A stretch of DNA of 20,957 bases, taken from NCBI GenBank assembly GCA_020718315.1, contig DYSK01000023.1, positions 1-20,957 of the forward strand, written 5' to 3'. The position numbers and the translations under genes are program-made. Shown in pieces: positions 1 to 6,673 of this stretch (positions within the stretch are counted from its first letter, which is position 1; the number at the start of each line of letters is the position of its first letter). The notes beneath the pieces are model-generated. The model was not told where the DNA came from and did no database searches. It saw nothing but the letters and a program-made list of their open reading frames with translations. This DNA is from Draconibacterium orientale (GTDB lineage: Bacteria > Bacteroidota > Bacteroidia > Bacteroidales > UBA12170).

Positions 1-209
1 ATAGCCATTGCCAATGCTGTTAGTCCAATTGGAAAACCAAAAAGATGATGCAAAATAATAGCAATGCCATACACTCCGCCGGGAGCCAATTTATAAGGGC
101 TGATAAATAATACAAAACCGGCTGCCATTATAAACGTGCCCGTAAGTATCAATGAATACACTATAAACCAATCTTTTGAAAGAAATTTTTCTTTTGTAAC
201 AAAACTCAT
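1..209 (-). CDS. YitT family (DUF161-like) membrane protein, 5' part only
   Basis: Read on the minus strand, an ATG (complement of 207-209) opens a frame without stops to the window edge, giving about 69 residues. The N-terminus MSFVTKEKFLSKDW is followed by two hydrophobic stretches: one around residues 14-33, and a second that begins after the motif SPYKLAPGGVYGIAIILHHL. A Pro-Gly-Gly turn after the first helix, followed by GxAIIxHxLFGxPIG, is typical of the N-terminal membrane half of YitT proteins. These are multi-pass inner-membrane proteins of unknown transport role, usually about 280-300 residues with a C-terminal DUF2179 domain, which would lie outside the window. It is divergent from the T9SS block and has a promoter-like box about 25 bases upstream. 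The family call rests on recall of the motif, not on a search. Confidence 0.72.
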   Translation of the reverse strand, partial: MSFVTKEKFLSKDWFIVYSLILTGTFIMAAGFVLFISPYKLAPGGVYGIAIILHHLFGFPIGLTALAMA

Positions 210-233
210 CTTTGAATATTTTTAGAATGGTTG

Positions 234-241
234 CAAAAGTA
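234..241 (-). promoter_or_regulatory. Bacteroidota-type -7 box for the YitT-like gene
   Basis: On the minus strand the bases read TACTTTTG, an exact match to the Bacteroidota -7 consensus TAnnTTTG, with about 25 bases between the box and the start codon. I see no TTG/TTTG -33 element at the expected spacing, so this is a half-site only. Confidence 0.35.
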
Positions 242-353
242 AATATTTGCTTTGTCATTCATTCATACTAATTAAACAAAAATTGCGTTAACTTTCTTTA
301 AATTCTCTTTTTTTTGAATAAGAAAGAAGCCGCGATAATGGATAATTTATAGA

Positions 354-385
354 TAAAAAAAGAAGCGAATTCATTGGAAATTCGC
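354..385 (-). other. Stem-loop followed by T tract on the minus strand
   Basis: GCGAATT (365-371) and AATTCGC (379-385) form a perfect 7-bp stem with a 7-base loop. Read on the minus strand, the stem is followed by TTCT and a run of T (complement of the A run 355-360), the layout of an intrinsic terminator. It lies between divergent genes, so no known minus-strand gene ends here. It could be a terminator for an unseen small transcript, a leader element, or chance. The rest of the 210-469 intergenic region shows only A/T-rich sequence. Confidence 0.3.
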
Positions 386-469
386 GAATAGCAAAATTTC
401 ACAATCTTCTATCAATATTCAAATGCAAAAAGAAAAAATAGTATTTTTACCAGCTTATAGATACATAGA

Positions 470-1405
470 ATGGCCAATTTTTCTAGGATGAAAAGACTGC
501 AAATAATTGCTCTGATTTTAATTTTTTTTACTCAACAAACAAAAGGCCAACAAGAGCAGTCGTTTTCGCATTTTATGTTTCAGCAAGCGGTTTACAATCC
601 AGCAGCTTCTGGAAATCAGGAAAGCATACAGCTCAACGGATTGATACGCCAACAATGGATTGGTTTAAATGGAGCACCGGAAACGTATTTTGTGAATATT
701 CATTCGCCACTTGAGTTGTTGCATGGAGGAATTGGAGCTACAATTTTGAACTATAAAATAGGTCCATTTAGCTCCGTAGGATTAAAATTAGCGTATGCTT
801 ATAAAACTTCACTGTGGCAGGGGGATTTCAGTACCGGCTTAAGTGTTGGGTTGATCAATGAATCGATCAATTACGGCTATTTCAATGTTCAGGACGATCC
901 GTTTTTGAGTGGTACTGCAGTTGAAAGCGGTATGATATTTAATGTAGATGCGGGCCTATATTACAAAGAAAAAGACCGCCTTTATATTGGTTTGGCAAGC
1001 ACTCAACTCAATCAAGGAAAAATGATTGTTGTCGCCGGACAAACTTCCTTAAAAAGAAATATTTATTTACAAGGAGGTTATTTTTTTAAACTCAGACAAA
1101 TTACGCAAGTGGTATTCCATCCATCCGCCATGCTGGTTTATACCTCCAAAGCTCCTTTGCAATTAAATATAGGATTTTTGGGCGAATACAATAAAAAGTT
1201 CTGGGTGGGCGTTACCTATAAAAATCAAAGCGCAATAGGGCTGATGACAGGCTTGAATTTCAGGCAAATCGCCATTGGGTATGTGTATGAAATTAACACC
1301 ACAGAACTCAAGAATGGAGGCTCTCATGAGCTCATGATTGGGTATAAGTTTTTAATAGAAATAGAAAAAGGAAAGAAGACGTATAAAAATACCAGATATT
1401 TATAA
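470..1405 (+). CDS. PorP/SprF family type IX secretion outer-membrane protein
   Basis: This is a 311-residue exported protein. A hydrophobic signal segment (residues 12-20) is followed by polar QQTKGQ, where cleavage is likely. The mature start has the family hallmarks: FSHFMFQQAVYNPAASG (compare Y/FxxNPAxAG) and RQQWIGLNGAPETY near residue 60. The rest alternates short beta-like strands and ends in the hydrophobic/aromatic segment HELMIGYKFLIEIEKG, as expected of a beta barrel. PorP/SprF proteins are outer-membrane partners of T9SS; some anchor or attach secreted adhesins. Position directly before gldK, 73 bases away and on the same strand, is the classical arrangement. A second in-frame ATG at 488 (MKRLQII...) gives a more typical signal peptide and is an equally likely start. 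Many paralogues exist in these genomes, so porP versus sprF cannot be decided. Confidence 0.88.
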   Translation: MANFSRMKRLQIIALILIFFTQQTKGQQEQSFSHFMFQQAVYNPAASGNQESIQLNGLIRQQWIGLNGAPETYFVNIHSPLELLHGGIGATILNYKIGPFSSVGLKLAYAYKTSLWQGDFSTGLSVGLINESINYGYFNVQDDPFLSGTAVESGMIFNVDAGLYYKEKDRLYIGLASTQLNQGKMIVVAGQTSLKRNIYLQGGYFFKLRQITQVVFHPSAMLVYTSKAPLQLNIGFLGEYNKKFWVGVTYKNQSAIGLMTGLNFRQIAIGYVYEINTTELKNGGSHELMIGYKFLIEIEKGKKTYKNTRYL

Positions 1406-1414
1406 AAATATTAA

Positions 1415-1422
1415 TATATTTG
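1415..1422 (+). promoter_or_regulatory. Bacteroidota-type -7 box upstream of gldK
   Basis: TATATTTG matches TAnnTTTG exactly and lies 56 bases before the gldK ATG, in the gap after the PorP/SprF gene. No clear TTG is seen 17-23 bases upstream. If active, it would let gldKLMN be transcribed independently of the upstream gene. Confidence 0.4.
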
Positions 1423-1478
1423 TGTTAGATTTGCTAGGTTTTCTGGTATTAATCTCAGACCAATAAGACTAATTAAAT

Positions 1479-2918
1479 ATGAAAAAATTATTTGTTTATT
1501 TGTTTGTTTTACTTGCTTTTTCAGCATGTAAAAATTCAGGCAAAGGAGAATTAATTGGCGTTCAAAAAAGAGCATCATTTTATCAATCAGCACCTTACGG
1601 TATGGCATTTGTTCCGTTGGGCTCTTTTACGATGGGCGCTAGTGATCAAGATATTCCTTACGCACAAGTGCATGAGCCAAAAACAGTTTCTGTTCAATCT
1701 TTCTATATTGATGAAACGGAAATTACCAACAATGAGTATCGTCAGTTTGTTTATTGGGTGCGCGATTCGATTGCTCGTACAACCTTGGCTGAAAAAAATA
1801 AAGAACTTGCACTTCAGTTTCGTCAATTATACAAAAATGACGATCCTGAACAGATCACTGAAGATGAGTTGAAAACAAGACCTTTAAATTGGGAATCAAA
1901 GCTTGATTGGGGCGTAGTGGAAGTAGATGCCAACGGAGATCCTGTTGCAGGCGGACAACCGTTGCTCGAAGACATGTATATTCCTGAAAAAGAACGTTTT
2001 TACAGACAAAAACAAATTGACTCGCGCAAGCTCGTTTACAAATATTTTTGGATTGATTTATTGGCCGCTTCCAAAAAGGAATATCAAAAAGATGCTAGAG
2101 GATATGCGGTTGCAGGCAATGATTTGCCCAGCGAACGTGCCGGTTTTGCAAATCGTCCGCAAGGTTATCGAGACCGAAGCGTATACATCCGCGAAGAAGC
2201 AATCAATATATATCCAGATACACTTTCTTGGATTCATGATTTTACTTATTCATACAACGACCCAATGGCAAAAAATTATTTTTGGCATCCAACCTACGAT
2301 AATTATCCTGTTGTTGGTGTTAATTGGAAACAAGCCAAAGCATTTTCTTATTGGCGTACAGAATTGATGAATACACACCTTTCGCAAAAAGGTCAAGTAG
2401 CTGTAAACGAATTTCGCCTTCCTTCGGAAGTTGAGTGGGAATGGGCAGCACGTGGTGGATGGGATATGAATCCTTATCCTTGGGGCGGTCCTTATCTCAC
2501 AAACGATAAAGGATGCTTTTTGGCCAATTTTAAACCTCAGAGAGGAAATTATGTTGCCGACGGTGGAATTCAAACAGTTATCGTTGCCCATTATCCGGCC
2601 AATGATTGGGGTTTGTATGATATGTCTGGAAACGTGGCTGAATGGACATTAAGTGCTTATGACGAATCGTCTTATAATTTTTCGTGGGATATGAATCCAA
2701 ACTACGAATACAACGCCAGAGAAGAAGATCCTCCTCAGATGAAGAAAAAAGTAATTCGTGGAGGAAGCTGGAAAGACATCGGTTATTTCTTGCAAGTGAC
2801 TGCTCGTCAATACGAATACCAAGATACGGCAAAATCATATATTGGATTTCGTTGTATGCAAACATACTTAGGTCGCATGGCTGGAGATGCTAAAAATGCT
2901 TCAGAAGTATATAGATAG
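1479..2918 (+). CDS. gldK: GldK, T9SS outer-membrane ring lipoprotein
   Basis: The 479-residue protein starts with a lipoprotein signal, MKKLFVYLFVLLAFSAC, with a lipobox ending at Cys17. The body is a formylglycine-generating-enzyme (SUMF1/sulfatase-modifying) fold: MAFVPLGSFTMGAS near residue 45, IDETEITNNEYRQFV near 80, FRLPSEVEWEWAARGG in the C-terminal third, GLYDMSGNVAEWT, then VIRGGSW and GFRC near the end. This order is diagnostic of GldK/PorK. GldK forms, with GldN, the large periplasmic ring tethered to the outer membrane that takes part in T9SS cargo export and, in gliding species, motility. A long insertion between the first FGE motifs and VVGVNWKQAKAFSYW (roughly residues 110-270) fits the family. 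It is followed by gldL after 36 bases, so they are probably co-transcribed. Confidence 0.95.
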   Translation: MKKLFVYLFVLLAFSACKNSGKGELIGVQKRASFYQSAPYGMAFVPLGSFTMGASDQDIPYAQVHEPKTVSVQSFYIDETEITNNEYRQFVYWVRDSIARTTLAEKNKELALQFRQLYKNDDPEQITEDELKTRPLNWESKLDWGVVEVDANGDPVAGGQPLLEDMYIPEKERFYRQKQIDSRKLVYKYFWIDLLAASKKEYQKDARGYAVAGNDLPSERAGFANRPQGYRDRSVYIREEAINIYPDTLSWIHDFTYSYNDPMAKNYFWHPTYDNYPVVGVNWKQAKAFSYWRTELMNTHLSQKGQVAVNEFRLPSEVEWEWAARGGWDMNPYPWGGPYLTNDKGCFLANFKPQRGNYVADGGIQTVIVAHYPANDWGLYDMSGNVAEWTLSAYDESSYNFSWDMNPNYEYNAREEDPPQMKKKVIRGGSWKDIGYFLQVTARQYEYQDTAKSYIGFRCMQTYLGRMAGDAKNASEVYR

Positions 2919-2954
2919 AAAACGCATTATTAAAACAAACAAAATCATTGAATT

Positions 2955-4019
2955 ATGAGTATTAGCGAAATAACTAAAGGTCGTGGTTTTAAAAATTTTA
3001 TGGCCAAGCTCTATGGAATTGGTGCTGCGATTGTAATTATTGGAGCATTGTTCAAGATTACACATATTCCTGGAGCCGACGCAATGCTTTTTATCGGCTT
3101 AACCACCGAAGCTGTCATTTTCTTTTTCTCTGCTTTCGAACCTCAGCATGTGGAGCCTGATTGGAGTTTGGTTTATCCCGAACTTGCCGGAATGTACCAT
3201 GGCGTGGATTCGATGACCGAAGATTTTCCTGAATTTATGGAAGACGAATTAGAAGAAGGCGAAAGTCTCTCTGTTTCTCAACAATTAGATGGTTTGCTTT
3301 CTGAAGCAAAAATAGATGGTGATCTTATCGAAAGTTTAGGTGTAGGTTTGCGAAATTTGAACCAAACGGCTGCAAACATGAATCAGATGGCCGATGCCGC
3401 AGAAGCAAACACCGTTTTTGTTGAAAAAGTGAAAGGCGCCAGCAGCTCTGTTAGTCATTTGAGTGCATCCTATCAAAAAGCCAGCGAAGTATTAGATCAA
3501 GATATTGAAGCCACAAAACATTATCATACAAATTTGAAAGGCGCAAGTGAAGCCGCTTCCTCTCTTTCATCTGCTTATGTGAAAGCGGCCCAATCAATGG
3601 ACAACGACATTACTACTACTGGCGATTTTTCTGCCAAAGTTCAGGATGCAGCACAATCTGCAAGCCTCTTGGCCGAGGAATATAAGAAATCCATCGCTAT
3701 GTTGCGCAAATCGTCCGAAGCATTGAACTTCACTTCTGTTGATGGTGGAAGCTACAACGAAGAACTGCAAAAAATATCTTCAAACCTTTCTGCTTTGAAT
3801 GCTGTGTATGAATTGCAATTGCAGTCTTCCAACGACCAAGTTGAATCTACTTTTAAAGTTCAGGAATCGATGAATAGATTTTTGGAAAATTTGAATCGGT
3901 CTATCGAAACTACTAAGCAATACCAAGAAGGAGTTCATTCTTTAGCTAAAAATGTAGAAGCCATGAATAAAGTTTACGGTAATATGCTTTCGGCTATGAC
4001 TGTGGCTCCTCAGGCTTAA
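2955..4019 (+). CDS. gldL: GldL, T9SS inner-membrane motor subunit (extended C-terminal tail)
   Basis: The 354-residue protein has two N-terminal membrane helices (about residues 20-34 and 42-60) separated by the short loop FKITHIPGADAM. Lys34 and His37 at the end of helix 1 and Glu52 in helix 2 (TTEAVIFFFSAFEP) look like the charged intramembrane residues conserved in GldL and linked to proton-driven motion. After an acidic linker (residues 88-105, rich in E and D) comes a long Ala/Ser-rich helical region that would be cytoplasmic. It contains three 35-residue repeats (161-195, 196-230, 231-265) and further degenerate units. The protein is longer than the Flavobacterium form as I recall it (a little over 200 residues). 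GldL with GldM forms the rotary motor that powers T9SS. gldM starts 31 bases downstream. Confidence 0.95.
   Translation: MSISEITKGRGFKNFMAKLYGIGAAIVIIGALFKITHIPGADAMLFIGLTTEAVIFFFSAFEPQHVEPDWSLVYPELAGMYHGVDSMTEDFPEFMEDELEEGESLSVSQQLDGLLSEAKIDGDLIESLGVGLRNLNQTAANMNQMADAAEANTVFVEKVKGASSSVSHLSASYQKASEVLDQDIEATKHYHTNLKGASEAASSLSSAYVKAAQSMDNDITTTGDFSAKVQDAAQSASLLAEEYKKSIAMLRKSSEALNFTSVDGGSYNEELQKISSNLSALNAVYELQLQSSNDQVESTFKVQESMNRFLENLNRSIETTKQYQEGVHSLAKNVEAMNKVYGNMLSAMTVAPQA
3435..3749 (+). repeat. Three 35-codon tandem repeats in the GldL tail
   Basis: In GldL residues 161-195, 196-230 and 231-265 align without gaps at a period of exactly 35. Units 1 and 2 share GAS, S.LS..Y.KA and a following D.DI..T pattern. 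Unit 3 keeps the D/G-A-x-x-S-A-S-L-L-x-x-Y-K-K pattern but diverges after that. Flanking segments (about 132-160 and 273-345) have similar L-x-x-L/M-N-x-x-Y/A spacing and may be older copies. The repeats are visible at protein level rather than as exact DNA repeats, so this is an old duplication. Confidence 0.75.
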
Positions 4020-4050
4020 TTTTATTTACACAATGAAAAACGAATAACGT

Positions 4051-5697
4051 ATGGCTGGATTTAAGGAAACGCCGCGGCAGAAAATGATTGGTATGATGTA
4101 TTTAGTGCTAACAGCCATGTTAGCCTTAAATGTATCCAAAGAAATCCTTGAAGCTTTTAAAGTGGTAAACGAAAGTTTAGTTAGTACCAACGAAAACTTT
4201 ACCAAAAAAGTAAATGGCTTGTATTCCGATTTTGAAAAACAATTTAACTTAAATCAAAAGAAAGTAGCCCCATACTGGGAAAATGCTCAGAAAGTTCAAA
4301 AAATTTCGAATGAATTTATCAGCTACCTCGATAGTGTTAAATACAATACGATTATTCATACTGAAGGAATCGAAGTAGGTGGCGAAGATGGGATTACTTA
4401 CGACTCACTGAAAAAAATTACACTTCGTGATATCCGTCAAATCGATAATTTTTCAAAACCAACTCATTATCTTGTTGGTGTAGAAGCACTCAAAGGAGAA
4501 GGCTATAGATTGCAAGAACGAATGGCTAAATTTAGAGAAGATTTACTTTCCTTTGTGCCCGAAGAAAAACGCTCGTCTTTCAATATTGGCCTTACCACCG
4601 ATGGGAAATACATCAATACGGATGGCAGCGTTACCAAAGACTGGGTTTATTACAATTTCTATCATACAATCTTGGCTGCTGATATTACCATTATGAATAA
4701 AATCAGTGCAGAAGCCAAAAATGCAGAATTTGATATAGTAAACTATTTAGCAAGCGATATCGATGCAAAAGATTTTAAATTTAGTAAAATTGAAGCCAAA
4801 ATTGTAGCCAATACAGCCTTCGTTTTTCAGGGCGATGAATACAAAGCACAGGTCTTTGTAGCCGCCGTTGATGAAAAAAATAATCCACTTGTCGAATACA
4901 AACTTGGTGTTGATACATGGCACGATGAGTTTAGCACCGGAGCAGTAAAAATTTCGGGCGATAGCGGGATTGTCAATATGAGTATTTCTACCAAAAGTCT
5001 ATCTCCAAAAGAATATTCATTTGCAGGTAGAATTATCATAAAAGACCCAACCGGTGAAGACCAATCTTATCCATTTTCAAATCGGTTTACAGTGGCCGAA
5101 CCATCCGCCAATGTGTCTGCGTCTAAGATGAATGTCTTTTATCGTGGCGTCGATAACCCAATAATGATTTCCGCCTCCGGAATTCCTGATCATAGAATAG
5201 ATTATACCATTACTGCAGGACAAATTCAAAAAACAAATGCCGGTTTTGTAGTCAATAATCTTGGAAGAAACACCTTGTCAACCAACGAGCTTACCATAAC
5301 TGTTTTCGCTCTGGGCGAAAATAAATCGCGTACGAAACTGGGAGAACAAGTATTTCGACTGAAAGAATTGCCCGATCCATTGGTATTGATTCGGGGAATG
5401 GACGGAGATGGTGGTGTGGCCAAAGGACAAATTCTTGCCAATCCATATTTGATTTGTGCCTTACCCGAATATGTCAATTTCGAATATCCATTCGAAGTAA
5501 ACGCCTTTAGTATGACCGCCTATAAAACAAATGGAGAGTCGTATGATTTGCCTGCAAACGGAGCCAAATTGACTCCCGAAATGGAGAAATATATTCAAGG
5601 TGCACGAAAAGGAGCAGATGTTGTATTTAAAAATATTAAAGTTAAAGGGCCTACTGGCGACAGAAAAGTTCCCGCCTTGGTACTTACATTAAAATAA
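4051..5697 (+). CDS. gldM: GldM, T9SS inner-membrane motor subunit with periplasmic arm
   Basis: The 548-residue protein opens with MAGFKETPRQKMIGMMYLVL, in which a single membrane helix (about residues 12-32) follows a short cytoplasmic end and runs into LNVSKEILEAFKVVNESL. This is the strongly conserved GldM/PorM signature. The remaining 500-odd residues are periplasmic: a helical bundle (to about residue 225) followed by beta-rich Ig-like domains, including a segment around NVFYRGVDNPIMISASG (about residue 360) and a C-terminal domain ending VPALVLTLK. This matches the four-domain layout known for GldM/PorM, whose dimer spans the periplasm from the GldL ring to the GldK-GldN ring and transmits the motor's force. 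gldN starts 12 bases after the stop, so the genes are surely one transcript. Confidence 0.96.
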   Translation: MAGFKETPRQKMIGMMYLVLTAMLALNVSKEILEAFKVVNESLVSTNENFTKKVNGLYSDFEKQFNLNQKKVAPYWENAQKVQKISNEFISYLDSVKYNTIIHTEGIEVGGEDGITYDSLKKITLRDIRQIDNFSKPTHYLVGVEALKGEGYRLQERMAKFREDLLSFVPEEKRSSFNIGLTTDGKYINTDGSVTKDWVYYNFYHTILAADITIMNKISAEAKNAEFDIVNYLASDIDAKDFKFSKIEAKIVANTAFVFQGDEYKAQVFVAAVDEKNNPLVEYKLGVDTWHDEFSTGAVKISGDSGIVNMSISTKSLSPKEYSFAGRIIIKDPTGEDQSYPFSNRFTVAEPSANVSASKMNVFYRGVDNPIMISASGIPDHRIDYTITAGQIQKTNAGFVVNNLGRNTLSTNELTITVFALGENKSRTKLGEQVFRLKELPDPLVLIRGMDGDGGVAKGQILANPYLICALPEYVNFEYPFEVNAFSMTAYKTNGESYDLPANGAKLTPEMEKYIQGARKGADVVFKNIKVKGPTGDRKVPALVLTLK

Positions 5698-5709
5698 AAT
5701 TTTAAAACT

Positions 5710-6588
5710 ATGAATAAGAACATTTTTAAAATCTTTGGCATTATTGCGCTGAGTTTAAGTGTGACGGTGGTTACTGCACAAGTGATTGGCGGAAGCTCTC
5801 AAAGTGCTGTAAATACCCCAAGAGATAATGTTTTTGATGAAATCCACGTGGAGTTTAAAAAACCAGTACCATATCCTCCATTGCGTCAAGCCGATGTCAT
5901 GTACAAAAAACGCGTTTGGCAAAAAATCGACTTCCGTGAGAAAATGAATCAACCATTTTATTATCCTATAGTGAATCACGTTGGTTGGAAAAGCTTTATG
6001 GCTACACTCATTGATGCGCTAAAAGCTGGCGAATTAACAGCCTACGACGATCGGATCGACGATGAATTTACCACACCATTAACTTGGGCAGATTTGGAAA
6101 ACCGCTTGAAAGGGCAAGCCGATTCAATCGATCAATATGATCAAAGAGGTGTTTTTCTTGGAAAAAAAATTACATATCCTGATGAGTATCAAGCCGGTGA
6201 AGTAAAATCGGTAAAATTGAAAGAAATTTGGTATTTCGACAAACAGCGTTCTCAAATGATGGTCAGAATATTGGGTCTGGGCCCCGTTAGAGAATTCGTC
6301 GATGCGCAAACCAATCTAAAAAGAGAAGAAACATTGTTTTGGATTTATTTTCCCGATGCTCGTCCAGTTTTAGCCAAGTCTGTCGTGTTTAACAATAAAA
6401 ACGGCGGTGCTCGACTTACTTACGACGATGTTTTCTGGAAGCGATTATTCGATTCCTATGTTTACAAAGAAGAAAATGTGTACGATAGAGAGATTTCGCA
6501 ATATGCGATGGGAATGGATGCCTTATTGGAATCAAACCGCATCAAGAATGAAATTTTCGAAATGGAGCAATCTCTTTGGGAATACTAA
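5710..6588 (+). CDS. gldN: GldN, T9SS periplasmic ring protein
   Basis: The 292-residue protein carries a Sec signal peptide (MNKNIFKIFGIIALSLSVTV, cleaved near TAQ at residues 22-24). The mature part shows the family features: ADVMYKKRVWQKIDFREKMN around residues 60-80, FYYPIVNHVGWKSFMATL just after, and KEIWYFDKQRSQMMVRILGLGP around residue 180. A C-terminal segment contains LTYDDVFWKRLFDSYVYKEEN. GldN/PorN binds GldK and forms the periplasmic ring of T9SS. It is the last gene of the block and is followed 18 bases later by an intrinsic terminator. Length and motifs are normal for the family. Confidence 0.95.
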   Translation: MNKNIFKIFGIIALSLSVTVVTAQVIGGSSQSAVNTPRDNVFDEIHVEFKKPVPYPPLRQADVMYKKRVWQKIDFREKMNQPFYYPIVNHVGWKSFMATLIDALKAGELTAYDDRIDDEFTTPLTWADLENRLKGQADSIDQYDQRGVFLGKKITYPDEYQAGEVKSVKLKEIWYFDKQRSQMMVRILGLGPVREFVDAQTNLKREETLFWIYFPDARPVLAKSVVFNNKNGGARLTYDDVFWKRLFDSYVYKEENVYDREISQYAMGMDALLESNRIKNEIFEMEQSLWEY

Positions 6589-6605
6589 TCAAAAGAAATA
6601 TTTAG

Positions 6606-6635
6606 AAAAACTCCGGTTATTCGGAGTTTTTTTTT
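6606..6635 (+). terminator. Intrinsic terminator after gldN
   Basis: AAAAACTCCG (6606-6615), a six-base loop and CGGAGTTTTT (6622-6631) form a perfect 10-bp stem, continued by T to 6635. It ends the gldKLMN transcript and separates it from recG. Confidence 0.9.
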
Positions 6636-6649
6636 GCCTGATAATTCGC

Positions 6650-6657
6650 TATTTTTG
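6650..6657 (+). promoter_or_regulatory. Bacteroidota-type -7 box upstream of recG
   Basis: TATTTTTG is an exact match to TAnnTTTG and ends 16 bases before the recG ATG at 6674. The only nearby TTTG (6633-6636) is 13 bases away, shorter than the usual spacing, so the -33 element is unclear. The site lies just after a terminator, where a new promoter is expected. Confidence 0.45.
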
Positions 6658-6673
6658 CCAGAAACCCTACAAA

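Noticed and set aside
442..449. TATTTTTA as the -7 box of the PorP/SprF gene
   Set aside because: It lacks the final G of TAnnTTTG and no TTG lies at the right distance, so it is too weak in an A/T-rich leader.
6407..6673. N-terminal extension of RecG overlapping gldN
   Set aside because: It runs through gldN coding sequence and an intrinsic terminator, and the 701-residue form from 6674 matches the normal RecG length and start.
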